A stretch of DNA of 64,000 bases from Chryseobacterium nakagawai. Its GTDB lineage: Bacteria; Bacteroidota; Bacteroidia; Flavobacteriales; Weeksellaceae. The notes beneath the pieces were generated by a model that saw nothing but the letters and a program-made list of their open reading frames with translations, had not been told where the DNA came from and made no database searches. The DNA lies in NCBI RefSeq assembly GCF_900637665.1, contig NZ_LR134386.1, positions 1,666,501 through 1,730,500 on the forward strand, in the 5' to 3' direction. Shown here in pieces: positions 8,821 through 17,360 of this stretch. Within the stretch, counting starts at the first letter, position 1; each line of letters begins with the position of its first letter. The translations under genes were made by a program, and so were the position numbers.

Positions 8821-8852
8821 AAGAAGGGTGCTCATTCAAGAGTGCTCTTCTT
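8821..8852 (+). terminator. 13-bp hairpin in the ppa leader (attenuator or upstream terminator)
   Basis: The arms AAGAAGGGTGCTC (8821-8833) and GAGTGCTCTTCTT (8840-8852) pair along all 13 positions (three G-U pairs) around a 6-nt loop, followed by TTAG. It lies between the ATPase and ppa and inside the predicted ppa 5' leader. It could terminate read-through or regulate ppa; the T tract is short, so intrinsic termination would be weak. Confidence 0.5.
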
Positions 8853-8880
8853 TTAGCTAAAAAATCAATACAATAAGACA

Positions 8881-9438
8881 ATGATAGGAAACCAACACCC
8901 ATGGCATGACGTTTCACCAGGAGATAACCTGCCACAAATAGTTACAGCTGTTATTGAAATACCTAGTGGCAGCCATACAAAATACGAAATCGACAAACTA
9001 TCAGGACTGATAAGACTGGATAGGATTCTTTTATCTTCTATGTATTATCCTGCCAATTATGGGATCATCCCCAAGACATATTACAGTGACGGGGATCCGT
9101 TGGATATTCTGGTGCTATGTTCGGAAAGTCTCGTTCCGCTTACCCTGGTTAATGCAAGGGTGATAGGAATAATGGAAATGACGGACGAAGAAAAAAAAGA
9201 TCATAAAATAATAGCTGTGGCTGAAAATGATTCCTCTTTGGCAGATGTTCATGATATTGAAGACCTGTCGGTTTACACGGTTAATGGGATTCAGAATTTT
9301 TTTGAAGAATATAAAAAATTGGAAGGAAAAACTGTGCAGGTATTTGGTTTTAAAAATAAGGAAGAAGCTTATGCTTGTATTGAAGAAAGTTTGATGATAT
9401 ATGCCAAAGAAATCAAGCCTAAAATAAAAGAGGATTAA
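8881..9438 (+). CDS. ppa: Inorganic pyrophosphatase (family I)
   Basis: 185 residues. The family I signature DGDPLDILVL is present with its metal-binding aspartates, together with the substrate-site segments IEIPSGSHTKYEIDK and YPANYGIIPKTYY. It hydrolyses PPi to phosphate in the cytoplasm, pulling biosynthetic reactions forward. The conserved core is complete. It has its own promoter with an FNR-like box and a long structured leader, and it converges on the SLC13 gene, whose stop lies 20 bp away. A stress-regulated extra PPase fits a low-energy survival programme. Confidence 0.93.
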   Translation: MIGNQHPWHDVSPGDNLPQIVTAVIEIPSGSHTKYEIDKLSGLIRLDRILLSSMYYPANYGIIPKTYYSDGDPLDILVLCSESLVPLTLVNARVIGIMEMTDEEKKDHKIIAVAENDSSLADVHDIEDLSVYTVNGIQNFFEEYKKLEGKTVQVFGFKNKEEAYACIEESLMIYAKEIKPKIKED

Positions 9439-9458
9439 TATAATAAGATCCTTTGATT

Positions 9459-10922
9459 TTATAATTTCATACCCGGCATCATGGGGATAAAGAACCAACA
9501 TACCAACGAAATGATGATGATACAAATGATATTAAGTACAAATCCTGTTTTCATCATCGTCTGAATTTTTATATTTCCTCTGGCAAAAATTATTGCATTT
9601 GGAGGAGTTCCCATAGGAAGCATAGATGAGCAGCTTGCACTTAGTGTCATTGGGATTCCTAGTAGAAGAGGATCAATGTGTAAAGATATGGCTAGAGTAG
9701 TCATCACGGGTGAAAGAATCATTATTAAAGCCAGATTGCTGATCACTTCACTTAAAAAAATAGAGATGGCAGATATTGTCAGTATAATTAAAAGAAGATT
9801 ATCTGTAGTAATGTAGGCCAGGCCGCTGGCCAACTCATTGGCTAACTGTGATACCTCAAGAGCATTGGCTAATGCAATTCCTCCTCCAAATAGCAGTAGT
9901 ATATCCCAGGCCATTTTCTGAGTATCGCGCCAAACCAGTAATCTTTCAGGTTTCCTGTTTTTCTTGTTTCCGGATGGCATTAAAAATAAAAGAACAGCAC
10001 TCAATAGGGCAATAACCGTGTCGTCCAGTTTAAAAAAAGTTTGCCAATTATTTAACAGGTCTTTTGAAATCCATAATAAAATGGTAAAAATGAAAATCAG
10101 CAGGACTCGTACTTCGGGCCTGCTAATTGCACCCAACTGAAGTTGGGATTTTTTTATTGTGTCTGAAGCTTCATCATTGTGTTGAATATTATTAGGGTAC
10201 ATTATTTTTACCAGTACTCCGTAAAGCATTAATAATAAAACTAAAGTCAGCGGCAAAAACAGCACCATCCAGTCAGAAAAGCCGATGGTATAATTGAACC
10301 TGTCTTTAATATACCCCACATAAGCAACATTGGGAGGAGTAGCAATGACAGTACCCAGAGCAAAGTTGGAAGCGTAAGCAATAGAAAGCAAGAGTGCTAA
10401 AGAAAAGTTTTGTGTATTTTTTTCATTTTTATTGTGATTATTAACGACGTGGATGACCGATACAGCCAAAGGATACATCATCATGGTCGTCGCGGTATTA
10501 CTGAGCCATAAACTGAGGAAGCCTGTTGCCATAATAAAACCAAGGATGATACGATTTCCATTGGTTCCTGTGATTCTTATAATTCCCAAGGCTATTCTTT
10601 TGTGGAGATTCCATTTTTCGATGGCTATTGCAATAAAAAAACCTCCCATAAATAAAAAAACGATTGGATCTGCATAGCTTTGAGCGACTTCTTTTATGGA
10701 AGAAATACCAAAAGCGGGAAATAATACAATAGGTATTAAAGCGGTAACAGCCATAGGCACTGCTTCAAAAATCCACCAGATAATCATAAGAACAGCAACG
10801 GAAAGAACCTGATTGGCATGATGAGATAATGTAAAAGGATTAATTGTAAAACTCAATACACTTAGCAAGAGCCCAATGCTCAGGCCTATTTCTTTTCTGT
10901 GAGTTTTGTAGTAACTTTGCAT
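9459..10922 (-). CDS. SLC13/DASS-family anion symporter
   Basis: 487 residues with 11-12 membrane segments. DASS family marks are visible: SNTATTMMMYPLAVS (an SNT motif), a conserved MGTPPNAIIFARGNIK loop near the C-terminus that matches the second substrate/Na site, and WWIFEAVPMAVTALIPIVLFP near the start. The family takes up di- and tricarboxylates or sulfate with Na+; the substrate cannot be settled from sequence. It follows the MlaEFD-like operon on the same strand, 49 bp downstream of the MCE gene, so it may be its distal member. Confidence 0.88.
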   Translation of the reverse strand: MQSYYKTHRKEIGLSIGLLLSVLSFTINPFTLSHHANQVLSVAVLMIIWWIFEAVPMAVTALIPIVLFPAFGISSIKEVAQSYADPIVFLFMGGFFIAIAIEKWNLHKRIALGIIRITGTNGNRIILGFIMATGFLSLWLSNTATTMMMYPLAVSVIHVVNNHNKNEKNTQNFSLALLLSIAYASNFALGTVIATPPNVAYVGYIKDRFNYTIGFSDWMVLFLPLTLVLLLMLYGVLVKIMYPNNIQHNDEASDTIKKSQLQLGAISRPEVRVLLIFIFTILLWISKDLLNNWQTFFKLDDTVIALLSAVLLFLMPSGNKKNRKPERLLVWRDTQKMAWDILLLFGGGIALANALEVSQLANELASGLAYITTDNLLLIILTISAISIFLSEVISNLALIMILSPVMTTLAISLHIDPLLLGIPMTLSASCSSMLPMGTPPNAIIFARGNIKIQTMMKTGFVLNIICIIIISLVCWFFIPMMPGMKL

Positions 10923-10971
10923 GGCGGTAAGAATAAATGAATCACACTTTTGAATGGATTAACAATAATCA

Positions 10972-12027
10972 TCATTTCTGTTTTTCAGTTTCTTTTTTCT
11001 TTTTATTAAAATAGCCTTTTAATAAAAAATTATTCCTGGCGGCGGCCTCTAGTTCTCTCAGTTCACCCACGCCTTTCTCAATATTGATAATAGTGGAATC
11101 TACAGACTTCCCGAGTTTAGGATTGTTAGTAAGTTTCGATAATACATTCTCATCATTATTTATTTTAGACGTAAATTGAATAAGATCATCAGAGCTTTTT
11201 TCAAGATTACTCAGTGTATTTTTTATTGAAAGAGCTAAAGTATCGTTGGAAGATAATTGAGAAAGCACATTGTTTTTATCATTAAGTTTTGTAGTGAAAA
11301 TATTGATTTCACGAGAGCTGTTCTGTAAATTGGAAATGCTGCTTTCAATATGATCTGACCATTTCTTATCGGTAAATATTTTTGCTATAGTTCCGTTTTT
11401 ATTATTCAGTATTGGGGTGAATTTTGCTAGTTCCTGAGAGCTTATCTGTAAATTTTTTATGGTTTTGTCAATGCTCGATGCAAAATCCTTATCGGTCATT
11501 ATTTTTGTCAACAAGCTATTCTTATTATTCATTTTACTACTGAATTTAACCAGCTCATCAGTAATTGTTTTGGCGTTGTCTGTACTTTGTTTTATGCTTG
11601 AGAACAGATCATCTATTTCAATTGTTTTATAAGAAGCAATCACGTCATTATCCTTCACTATGGTAGTGGAGGTGGTGCCGGGCGAAATAATAAGAATTTT
11701 ATCACCCATTAATCCGTCTGATGCTATACTGGCAACCGCGTCAGTTTTAATGTATTTTTGAACGTCTTTTCTGATTACTAACTTTACCAGAACCAATGAA
11801 TCTGAAATAAAATCTATTTTATTAACCGTTCCTATGTTAATACCCGAAAGACGGACATTACTTCCCTGCTTTAATCCGCTGACATTCTTAAATTCTGAAC
11901 GCAGAGCGAAATTAGAGCCAAACAGATTTCTGTTGACACCAATAAAGTAGATAGCTGTTATGAAAAGAAGGATGCCTGCTGTAACAAAAATTCCCAATTT
12001 CCAGTTGTTTGATGACTCGTTGCTCAT
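10972..12027 (-). CDS. MCE (MlaD-type) lipid-transport substrate-binding protein with 41-residue repeats
   Basis: 351 residues: an N-terminal anchor helix (~12-32), one MCE domain (~40-120, with GSNVRLSGINIGTVNKIDF and SDGLMGDKILIISPG), then a long helical tail. The tail contains about four repeats of ~41 residues (pattern NNKNxxLxKIxTDKxxxxSIxxTIxNLxxSSxELxxFT), which probably build a helical barrel or needle in the periplasm. Together with the ATPase and permease just upstream it forms an Mla-type system moving phospholipids between the membranes. Confidence 0.9.
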   Translation of the reverse strand: MSNESSNNWKLGIFVTAGILLFITAIYFIGVNRNLFGSNFALRSEFKNVSGLKQGSNVRLSGINIGTVNKIDFISDSLVLVKLVIRKDVQKYIKTDAVASIASDGLMGDKILIISPGTTSTTIVKDNDVIASYKTIEIDDLFSSIKQSTDNAKTITDELVKFSSKMNNKNSLLTKIMTDKDFASSIDKTIKNLQISSQELAKFTPILNNKNGTIAKIFTDKKWSDHIESSISNLQNSSREINIFTTKLNDKNNVLSQLSSNDTLALSIKNTLSNLEKSSDDLIQFTSKINNDENVLSKLTNNPKLGKSVDSTIINIEKGVGELRELEAAARNNFLLKGYFNKKKKETEKQK

Positions 12028-12038
12028 GGCTGCTCTAT

Positions 12039-12818
12039 TTATTTTTCAAAAAATGATTTTACCCAATCATCGGCATTATTTTCGATATCTTTATAGCTGC
12101 CTTCAGCTTTAATGATACCATCCTTGAGTACGATGATTCTATCACCGGTATATTTTGCGCAGGTTAAATCATGTGTTATGATAATAGATGAGGTATTGTA
12201 TTTTAGTTTGATATTTCGGATGAGCCCGATAATTTCACGAGCTGTGATGGTATCTAGACCTCCTGTCGGCTCATCATAAATTATAATTTCCGGTTTAATG
12301 ATTAATGCTCTTGCCAGTCCAATTCTCTTTCTCATTCCTCCTGAGAGTTCTGCCGGCAACTGATCAATAGCTTCTTCTAATCCTACGTTTTGTAATGCTT
12401 CTTTAACAGCAGATTCCATTTCCTGTTCAGTAAGATTCTTATGATTGTGCTGTAATGTAAAAATCAAATTCTCTCGGACTGTCATGGAATCATATAAAGC
12501 TCCGTTTTGAAATAGAAAACCAATTTTCATCCGGATCCGGTTGAGTTCTTTCTCATTCAATTTTGTTATATCCTTTCCTGATATAAATATTTCCCCTTTA
12601 TCCACTTTAGTGAGACCGACAAGGCATTTAACAGCAACAGACTTGCCTGAGCCTGACTTTCCCAATATGACCAGATTTTCTCCTCTTTTAACGGTAAAAC
12701 TGATGCCGTTCAACACCTTATTACTACCATAAGATTTGTAAACATTTTTAAATTCTATCAGTGATGTGCCGGTTACTGACCGGTCATACCCGACAGGTAA
12801 ATTTTTAGTATTTTCCAT
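12039..12818 (-). CDS. MlaF-type ABC transporter ATPase
   Basis: 259 residues: Walker A (GKSGSGKSVAVKCL), Q-loop FLFQNGALYDSMT, signature LSGGMRKRIGLARAL, Walker B IIIYDEPTGGLD and the switch His in IITHD. The GALYDSMTVRENL and LSGGMRKR segments are characteristic of the MlaF/Mkl subfamily. Its start overlaps the permease stop by one base (12818), and the MCE gene follows after 11 bp, so the three form an operon. It powers lipid transport at the inner membrane. Confidence 0.93.
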   Translation of the reverse strand: MENTKNLPVGYDRSVTGTSLIEFKNVYKSYGSNKVLNGISFTVKRGENLVILGKSGSGKSVAVKCLVGLTKVDKGEIFISGKDITKLNEKELNRIRMKIGFLFQNGALYDSMTVRENLIFTLQHNHKNLTEQEMESAVKEALQNVGLEEAIDQLPAELSGGMRKRIGLARALIIKPEIIIYDEPTGGLDTITAREIIGLIRNIKLKYNTSSIIITHDLTCAKYTGDRIIVLKDGIIKAEGSYKDIENNADDWVKSFFEK

Positions 12819-13582
12819 TACAATTCAAAAAATAGATCAGTTACCTGTACTGCTATCAAATCAATGATAAAGATCATCAATGAAGCAATGACTACAGCTG
12901 AATTTGCCGCTTTTCCAACGCTTTTTGTGCCCCCCGAAGCATTAAATCCTTCATAACAGCCAATAATCCCGATAAAAAAACCGAAAAAAAAGGTTTTGAT
13001 GATAGCTGGTACAATATCTGTATATTCCAGAGATTCAAATATGTTTGAAAAATAATGTTCCACATTGCTTTCGCTGTGCATATTAATCCCGATAAAACCA
13101 CCTATGATTCCAATCAGATCAGCATATAGTACTAAAATAGGAATCATTAATGTCGTAGCAAGGGTTCTGGTCACCACCAGATACCTATACGGATTAATCG
13201 CTGAAACTTCCATGGCATCAATTTGTTCCGTTACTTTCATGGATCCTAATTCAGCTCCAATTCCTGATGAAACTCTTCCAGCACAAATCAAAGCCGTAAT
13301 GACAGGTGCAATCTCTCTTATTAATGACAGCGAAACCATACCGGGTATCATAGACTCGGCTCCGAACCTTGCCATCGCAGGTCGTGACTGTATGGTGAGT
13401 ACCAGTCCCATGATGAAACCTGTTATGGTCACCAATGCTAATGACTGATAACCCACAACAAAACACTGTCGGATAAACTCTTTCCACTCAAAGCCCGGTT
13501 TGAAAATTTCTTTAAAAAAGCGACTGGAGAATGAAGCTATATTGCCGACAATACTAAGATTGTTTTTTAAATAGGTTTCCAC
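12818..13582 (-). CDS. MlaE-type ABC transporter permease
   Basis: 254 residues with five to six membrane helices and the MlaE/YrbE signature: GLVLTIQSRPAMARFGAE, SLIREIAPVITALICAGRVSSGIGAELGSMKVTEQIDAMEVSAINPYRYLV, and GFNASGGTKSVGKAANSAVV. It forms the inner-membrane channel of the MCE system and heads the operon permease-ATPase-MCE. There is no outer lipoprotein gene (MlaA/VacJ) nearby. The 113-bp upstream gap has no FNR-like box in phase with a -7 element. Confidence 0.93.
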   Translation of the reverse strand: METYLKNNLSIVGNIASFSSRFFKEIFKPGFEWKEFIRQCFVVGYQSLALVTITGFIMGLVLTIQSRPAMARFGAESMIPGMVSLSLIREIAPVITALICAGRVSSGIGAELGSMKVTEQIDAMEVSAINPYRYLVVTRTLATTLMIPILVLYADLIGIIGGFIGINMHSESNVEHYFSNIFESLEYTDIVPAIIKTFFFGFFIGIIGCYEGFNASGGTKSVGKAANSAVVIASLMIFIIDLIAVQVTDLFFEL

Positions 13583-13696
13583 GATGTTGCGTTTATATGT
13601 TCATATAGTTAGATTGTCCATTATTGATCTTTACAGAAATACTTTCAGCCGATAGACACAATGTACAATCCGGAACGTTTAAGAATTAGTAATGAA

Positions 13697-14359
13697 TTAA
13701 AGATCATACTCATAATCCACTGTTAATTCATTTTTTACATCTTGTATACCTGGTGTTTTCCAGACGACGCGTCCTGCTTCTTCTTTTTGATGCCAAGTGT
13801 GTACGTTCCCGGTTAATGTGACCGTTGTTCCGGATACAGAAACACTAATTTCACTATTATCGATTGAGCTTCTGTCAAGAGCCTTTTCAATATCACTCTT
13901 TTCAATGGTGTTATGGACTTCCGGGTTAATAATAATATTGTTATAAATACCTTTAACTCCGGGAAGATACTTTATGGCATTTTCTGTAATATCCCTTAAA
14001 TACTCCCAGGACATTTCACCATCTAAATCTACCCAACCATTTTCTACTTTTACCGTTATTTTTTCTTCTGGAATAAAAGAGTTTGCCTTAAATGCGGCAA
14101 TAATTTCACCGGCAATTTCGACATCAGTTTTTGACCTGGGATCGGGTAATTTTACTTCAATATCTTCTACCAGAATTTTTACTCCCGAGACATTTTTTGT
14201 GGCATGCTCTGCCTGTAATTTCTTGGCATAACTATCTACAGTTCCTGTAAGGGTAACAATTCCATCTTTAACAATCACTCCGATCTCTGCTGAATTTAGT
14301 AAGGGTTCCCATTTAATAGCGTCCTGAATATCTTTTTGTAATTCTGCATTTGTTTTCAT
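13697..14359 (-). CDS. Triple BON-domain protein (second paralogue)
   Basis: 220 residues with three BON domains, starting MKTNAELQKDIQDAIKWEPLLNSAEIGV and nearly colinear with the paralogues at 5304 and 16581. The conserved TVTLTGNVHTWHQKEEAGRVVWKTPGIQDV segment marks the third domain. Probably a cytoplasmic or membrane-surface stress protein; no signal peptide. Its promoter (14391-14455) carries the tandem FNR-like boxes, and it is divergent from pfkB. Confidence 0.88.
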   Translation of the reverse strand: MKTNAELQKDIQDAIKWEPLLNSAEIGVIVKDGIVTLTGTVDSYAKKLQAEHATKNVSGVKILVEDIEVKLPDPRSKTDVEIAGEIIAAFKANSFIPEEKITVKVENGWVDLDGEMSWEYLRDITENAIKYLPGVKGIYNNIIINPEVHNTIEKSDIEKALDRSSIDNSEISVSVSGTTVTLTGNVHTWHQKEEAGRVVWKTPGIQDVKNELTVDYEYDL

Positions 14360-14390
14360 TTGATTTCATTTGATTATAAATTTTATGTTT

Positions 14391-14455
14391 CAAAGTTCCA
14401 GAAACTTTACAGAAGATAAGATGACCAGCATCACTATGAAACATGATGTTGATCA
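14391..14455 (-). promoter_or_regulatory. Tandem FNR-like boxes and -7 element driving the second BON gene
   Basis: Boxes TGATGTTGATCA (14444-14455) and TGACCAGCATCA (14422-14433) are separated by CTATGAAACA, again 22 bp centre to centre. GAACTTTG lies on the minus strand at 14398-14391. The 65-bp layout equals the other stress promoters base for base. pfkB (14600) lies on the other side but has no -7 element in phase with these boxes. Confidence 0.78.
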
Positions 14456-14599
14456 GATCAAATATTTGGCAGTCTGTTCCTTATTGTTGAAATTTGAATA
14501 AATAATAGGAAGCATCATTTTTTGTATAATAGGAGGACAGTAATAATTTGATAATGATACTGCGCTGGATAATTCAGTAGTATAAAAAAGTTTAATAAA

Positions 14600-15538
14600 A
14601 TGGAAAAATCTATTTTAACAATCACATTGAATCCGTCGGTAGACAAGAGCAGCAGTGTTGCAAGCATCATTCCTGAAAAAAAATTGCGTTGTCATTCCCC
14701 TAAATATGAGGCAGGAGGAGGTGGAGTTAATGTATCCAGAGCATTAAAAAGATTAGGGATTTCATCAGATATGTTTTTTACTTCCGGTGGAAGAACGGGC
14801 AGGTTGCTGGAAGAGTTACTCCAAGCCGAACAACTGAATCTAGTATCTTTCCCTACTACTGCAGAAACCCGGGAAAATTTTACTGTTTTAGATACTTCTA
14901 ACAACAAGCAATATAGGTTTGGATTTCCTGGAGAACTTTTAACACAAGACGAGCAAAAAGAAATTTTAAATAGTGTTAAAGTAGTGAATCCGTTTCCCGA
15001 TTTTGTAGTAATCAGTGGCAGTTTACCAGCGGAAACCGATTCGAATTTGATGAAACAGCTTGTTAGTACGTGTAAGTCAAAAGGGAGTAAAGTAATTATC
15101 GACACATCAGGAGAAGCTCTGAAAACAGCTGTAGAAGAAGGTGTATTTTTATTAAAACCCAATATAGGGGAGCTTGCGGTTTTAGTTGGAAAAGACAAGT
15201 TGGAAGATGATGATGTAGACCGAGCTGCCCAACTTATTATTTCGCAGGGAAAAGCTGAGATTGTGGTAGTCTCATTAGGTTCTCAGGGAGCGATTTTATT
15301 TTCAGCAGCTGAAAAAATTCAAATTGCGGCACCTGATGTAGAAGTGAAAAGTACAGTTGGTGCTGGAGATAGCATGGTTGCCGGAATGGTTTCTGTTTTG
15401 GTGAAAGGAGGTAATTATAAAGAAGTCCTTTCCATGGGAATCGCATGTGGATCTGCCACTACAATGGCCGAAGGAACAGGACTTTTTACAAAGCAAAATG
15501 CAAGGCGTTTATTTAATGAAATAGGAAGCTCTACCTAG
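14600..15538 (+). CDS. pfkB: 6-phosphofructokinase II (PfkB family)
   Basis: 312 residues. It follows the pattern of E. coli Pfk-2: ITLNPSVDKSS at the start, KLRCHSPKYEAGGGGVNVSRALKRLG (sugar/ATP signature 1), IDTSGEALKTAV, LLKPNIGELAVLVGK, VVVSLGSQGA and the catalytic signature STVGAGDSMVAGM. It phosphorylates fructose 6-phosphate; the LacC/FruK relatives use other sugar phosphates, so the substrate is inferred. Cytoplasmic. It is divergent from the second BON gene and convergent with the SDR gene, with a terminator-like hairpin between. Confidence 0.88.
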   Translation: MEKSILTITLNPSVDKSSSVASIIPEKKLRCHSPKYEAGGGGVNVSRALKRLGISSDMFFTSGGRTGRLLEELLQAEQLNLVSFPTTAETRENFTVLDTSNNKQYRFGFPGELLTQDEQKEILNSVKVVNPFPDFVVISGSLPAETDSNLMKQLVSTCKSKGSKVIIDTSGEALKTAVEEGVFLLKPNIGELAVLVGKDKLEDDDVDRAAQLIISQGKAEIVVVSLGSQGAILFSAAEKIQIAAPDVEVKSTVGAGDSMVAGMVSVLVKGGNYKEVLSMGIACGSATTMAEGTGLFTKQNARRLFNEIGSST

Positions 15539-15600
15539 TAAAGACTGATATGTCCAACCTGCAACTTAATATGAAAGGGAGGTGTTAAAAATTTTCATTG

Positions 15601-15620
15601 TCCTTATTTCCAAATAAGGA
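15601..15620. terminator. Bidirectional terminator hairpin between pfkB and the SDR gene
   Basis: The inverted repeat TCCTTATTT / AAATAAGGA (9 bp, 2-nt loop) is followed by GTTTTGTTTC. It lies between the converging stops of pfkB (15538) and the SDR gene (15656), where a shared terminator is expected. Confidence 0.6.
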
Positions 15621-15655
15621 GTTTTGTTTCTTTACCGCTGTAGAGAATACCTATA

Positions 15656-16417
15656 TTATTCAGCAGACATTCCACCATCAATTATCTGAGTTGTTCCTGT
15701 AATGAATTGACTGTCGTCACCGGCAAGAAATAAAACCAGCTTTGCTATTTCAATAGGTTCAGCATAACGCCCTAATGGTATTGTCGCCTCAAATTGTTTT
15801 TTAATCTCTTCAGCATGTCCTGGAGCAGAGTTTTCTTCTATAGAGCGCATCATTCTGTTATTTACAGGAGATGGATGAACCGTATTTACTCTGATTTTCC
15901 GTTTAGCTGCTTCAAGAGCTGTGGTTCGCATGATGCCAACAACAGCATGTTTACTGGTGACATAAGCGCTTAAGCCTGCAAATCCCAATATACCGGCAAC
16001 AGATGAAGTCATAATGATGCTTCCGCCATCATTCATCTGGGATAAAACATATTTATTTCCTAGCCATACCCCCTTAACATTGACGGACATAATTGTATCA
16101 AAAACGTCTTCAGGATAATTTTCAATTGGCTTCACAACCCCTTCAATACCGGCATTGTTGAAAAATACATCTATTTTTCCAAATAGTTTTACGGTCTCAG
16201 TAACATAATGTTCAACATCACCAGCTTTTGAAACATCAGCAACACAATATTTTATATGTTCACTATTTAATTCGTAAGCGGTTTCTTTTAATGCATCTTC
16301 AGAGAGGTCGACGAGCATTACTTTTGCTCCCTCTTCTAAAAATATTTTAGCTGTAATTTTGCCAATGCTTCCGGAGCCGCCTGTTATAATGGCTACTTTA
16401 TTTTCTAAATTTTTCAT
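15656..16417 (-). CDS. Classical SDR-family oxidoreductase
   Basis: 253 residues with a Rossmann fold. The NAD(P) motif GGSGSIGK is near the N-terminus, followed by NNAG, the catalytic Ser in MTSSVAG, and the Tyr/Lys pair in AYVTSKHAVVG; the C-terminal GTTQIIDGGMSAE is typical. The Asp after the second strand (MLVDLSED) suggests NAD(H) preference. Substrate unknown. A single gene ending convergently with pfkB, in the stress island. No FNR-like box is in phase upstream. Confidence 0.88.
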   Translation of the reverse strand: MKNLENKVAIITGGSGSIGKITAKIFLEEGAKVMLVDLSEDALKETAYELNSEHIKYCVADVSKAGDVEHYVTETVKLFGKIDVFFNNAGIEGVVKPIENYPEDVFDTIMSVNVKGVWLGNKYVLSQMNDGGSIIMTSSVAGILGFAGLSAYVTSKHAVVGIMRTTALEAAKRKIRVNTVHPSPVNNRMMRSIEENSAPGHAEEIKKQFEATIPLGRYAEPIEIAKLVLFLAGDDSQFITGTTQIIDGGMSAE

Positions 16418-16531
16418 AATTTCAGATTTGTTGATTGAATTTATATTTAACTATTTTTCTTAATAATCTAGTTAATGGTATTATAGTGATGAAAAAGAAT
16501 TAAAAATTGATCCCTATGTAAATGATATAAA

Positions 16532-16563
16532 ACCTGTGGAAAACTATATGATCTTCCACAGGT
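16532..16563 (-). terminator. Terminator of the third BON gene
   Basis: The perfect 10-bp inverted repeat ACCTGTGGAA / TTCCACAGGT has a 12-nt loop. Read on the minus strand, it lies 18 bp after the BON stop and is followed by TTTTATATC, as expected for an intrinsic terminator. Confidence 0.7.
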
Positions 16564-16580
16564 CAGAGGTTAATCAAAGA

Positions 16581-17246
16581 TTAATAAAAATCATATTCAT
16601 AATTAACTTCCAGTTCATTCTTTACATTCCAAATGCCGGGGGTTTTCCAGGCAATGCGTCCTGCTTCTTCTTTTTGATACAAAGAATTTGCGGTTCCTTT
16701 TAAAGTTACCGTAGTTCCTAACACAGATACTTTAATATCATTATCGTAAATTGAGCTTCTCTTGAGTGCATTTTCAATATCTTTTTTTTGTATGGTATCA
16801 TCCAATTCTGATTTGATTTTGATTTTGTTCAGTACACCCTTTACACCAGAAAGGTATTTTACTGCTCTTTCTGCTGCTTCTCTCTGATAGTTCCATGGTA
16901 ACTGACCTTCCAAAGTAACCCATCCATCTTCAACTTTTATCTTGATATTGTTATCAGGAATAGTATAGTTTGATTTAAAAGTATTTAATACTTCTGTTGC
17001 AACTTCGGCATCTGTTTTTTTCCAAGAGCTAGGAAATTTAACTTCAATATCCTCGACTAAAGCTTTTACTCCAGCAACTTTTTTGGCTGCTTTTTCTGCC
17101 TCTGCTTTTTTTGCATAACTGTCAACTACGCCTGTAAGAGAAACCACACCATCTTTTACGGTGACACCAATCTCTGCTGCGTGTAATAAAGGTTCCCATG
17201 CAATGGCATCCTGAACCTCTCTCTGTAATTTTGTATTTGTTTTCAT
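16581..17246 (-). CDS. Triple BON-domain protein (third paralogue)
   Basis: 221 residues, three BON domains, starting MKTNTKLQREVQDAIAWEPLLHAAEIGV. Same architecture as 5304-5975 and 13697-14359, with slightly more Lys/Ala. Unlike those two, the 114-bp upstream region shows no TGAY-N4-RTCA box in phase with a TTTG element, so it may be expressed differently or from read-through of the upstream glycosyltransferase operon. A terminator follows at 16532-16563. Confidence 0.87.
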   Translation of the reverse strand: MKTNTKLQREVQDAIAWEPLLHAAEIGVTVKDGVVSLTGVVDSYAKKAEAEKAAKKVAGVKALVEDIEVKFPSSWKKTDAEVATEVLNTFKSNYTIPDNNIKIKVEDGWVTLEGQLPWNYQREAAERAVKYLSGVKGVLNKIKIKSELDDTIQKKDIENALKRSSIYDNDIKVSVLGTTVTLKGTANSLYQKEEAGRIAWKTPGIWNVKNELEVNYEYDFY

Positions 17247-17360
17247 TTTAATTTTTTTTGGTTAATAAAAATGTTAAGATTGTTAATTGAAAATTTATTG
17301 TAGTTGATTTGAAATTCAAGTTATTGATTCCTTAGTAAGAGCATAGAAAGCTCTATCATT

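Noticed and set aside
14692..15198. Long antisense open frame inside pfkB (168 codons)
   Set aside because: pfkB itself is a full-length, motif-complete enzyme; the antisense frame has Ser/Phe/Leu-rich, shadow-like composition and no start context.
17338..17354. AGAGC/GCTCT hairpin after the second glycosyltransferase gene
   Set aside because: Five-base-pair stem without T tail; likely chance.
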